Below are positions 7,956 to 8,521 of a stretch of DNA of 8,521 nt, piece by piece. This DNA comes from Betaproteobacteria bacterium (lineage in GTDB: Bacteria > Pseudomonadota > Gammaproteobacteria > Burkholderiales > SG8-39). Location of the stretch: contig SCUH01000203.1 in the NCBI GenBank assembly GCA_004298295.1, forward strand, positions 1 to 8,521, in the 5' to 3' direction. Position numbers and translations under genes: made by a program. How positions within the stretch are numbered: the stretch's first letter is position 1; the number at the start of each line of letters is the position of its first letter. The notes below the pieces were generated by a model that made no database searches, had not been told where the DNA came from, and saw nothing but the letters and a program-made list of their open reading frames with translations.

Positions 7956-8521
7956 GCTTTCTCCAGTGCGCGCCGCAATTCGGCGAGCGATTGTTTGAGG
8001 GGACGCCCGGCGGTCTCGAGCACCGCATCGGCGCGCGCGTAGAGGCTCTCGCGCTCGGCGAGGAGCTTGCGGATTTCGTCGAGCGCCGCGGCGCGGCCGC
8101 GGAACGGGCGCAGGTCGCCCTGCGCCATGACGCGCGCCATGTGCTCGGCAGGGGAAGCCTTGAGCCAGACGCAGAAGCAGTGCTCCAGCAGCAGGCGGTA
8201 ACTCTCCGGATCGGTGACGAGGCTGCCGCCGACCGCGATCACGGCGCGCGGCTGCGTCTTGAGGACCCGCTCCAGCGCGCGGCGCTCGAAGCGGCGGAAG
8301 GCATCCTGCCCGTACATCGAGAACACCTCGCCGAGCGGGGCGCCGGCTTCCTGCTCGACTTCGCGGTCGAGCTCGACGAACGGCACGCCGAGGCTCTGCG
8401 CGAGCTTGCCGCCCAGGGTGGACTTGCCCGCGCCCCGCAGGCCGATCAGCGCGACACGCGCGCGGCGCGGCGTGGCGTCGCGCTCGCGGATCAGGTCCTC
8501 GATCGGCACGCTCATGGCCTG
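7952..8521 (-). CDS. boxR: BoxR-type regulator, shikimate kinase-like domain (5' end probably off window)
   Basis: The frame is open to the right edge. Numbering from the methionine at 8515, 187 residues form a shikimate-kinase-like P-loop domain: Walker A GLRGAGKST (25-33), LDREVE (49-54), FRRFE (73-77), AVGGSLV (94-100), GDLRPF (133-138) and RESLYARAD (155-163). BoxR/BzdR regulators of benzoyl-CoA pathways fuse an N-terminal XRE helix-turn-helix to such a domain, which is thought to bind benzoyl-CoA. Location directly before boxC with a 4-nt overlap, and residues before the P-loop (QAMSVPIEDLIRE) that resemble the end of an XRE domain, support this reading. The methionine at 8515 is then probably internal. 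The linker would be short compared with BzdR. The GGG motif of true shikimate kinases is GGS here. The alternative is a free-standing shikimate kinase paralogue starting at 8515. No helix-turn-helix is visible, so the regulatory role is inferred. Confidence 0.75.
7961..7964 (-). promoter_or_regulatory. Ribosome binding site of boxC inside the upstream gene
   Basis: The minus strand reads GGAGAAAGC immediately before the boxC ATG. The GGAG is 5 nt from the start and lies within the last codons of the boxR-like gene. With the 4-nt ATGA overlap this indicates translational coupling of regulator and lyase. Confidence 0.7.

Overview
The window is high-GC proteobacterial DNA, by eye about two-thirds G+C with almost every codon ending in G or C. 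The gene content points to an aerobic or facultative, aromatic-degrading betaproteobacterium of the Azoarcus/Thauera/Burkholderiales kind. This assignment is inferred from gene content only.

Right part (2268-8521, all on the minus strand, read right to left): a compact box operon for aerobic benzoyl-CoA degradation by epoxidation. The order is boxR-like regulator (5' end off the window), boxC (ring-opening lyase), boxB1 (diiron epoxidase), boxA (FAD/2[4Fe-4S] reductase), and a second, divergent boxB (boxB2). The junctions are a 4-nt overlap, a 2-nt gap, and two 1-nt TGATG overlaps, so the genes are very probably one translationally coupled transcript. BoxA passes NADPH electrons to BoxB, which epoxidises benzoyl-CoA. 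BoxC hydrolytically opens the ring, giving formate and a C6 semialdehyde-CoA. The BoxR-type protein carries a shikimate-kinase-like domain thought to sense benzoyl-CoA. The CoA ligase and the aldehyde dehydrogenase (boxD) are not in the window. The unusual element is the second boxB. It keeps all six predicted diiron ligands but diverges strongly in its C-terminal third and in helices near the active site.

Middle (1417-2243): a gene for a bactofilin (polymer-forming cytoskeletal protein) on the plus strand. A near-consensus sigma-54 (-24/-12) promoter and a strong ribosome binding site precede it. Its stop codon lies 24 bases from the convergent stop of boxB2. The roughly 240 bases upstream of the promoter hold several short dyads but no gene.

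Left (1-1416, minus strand): the 5' part of a soluble hybrid sensor histidine kinase (PAS, HisKA, HATPase_c, start of a receiver domain). It runs off the left edge and diverges from the bactofilin gene. Nothing in the sequence ties the left and middle genes to the box pathway.
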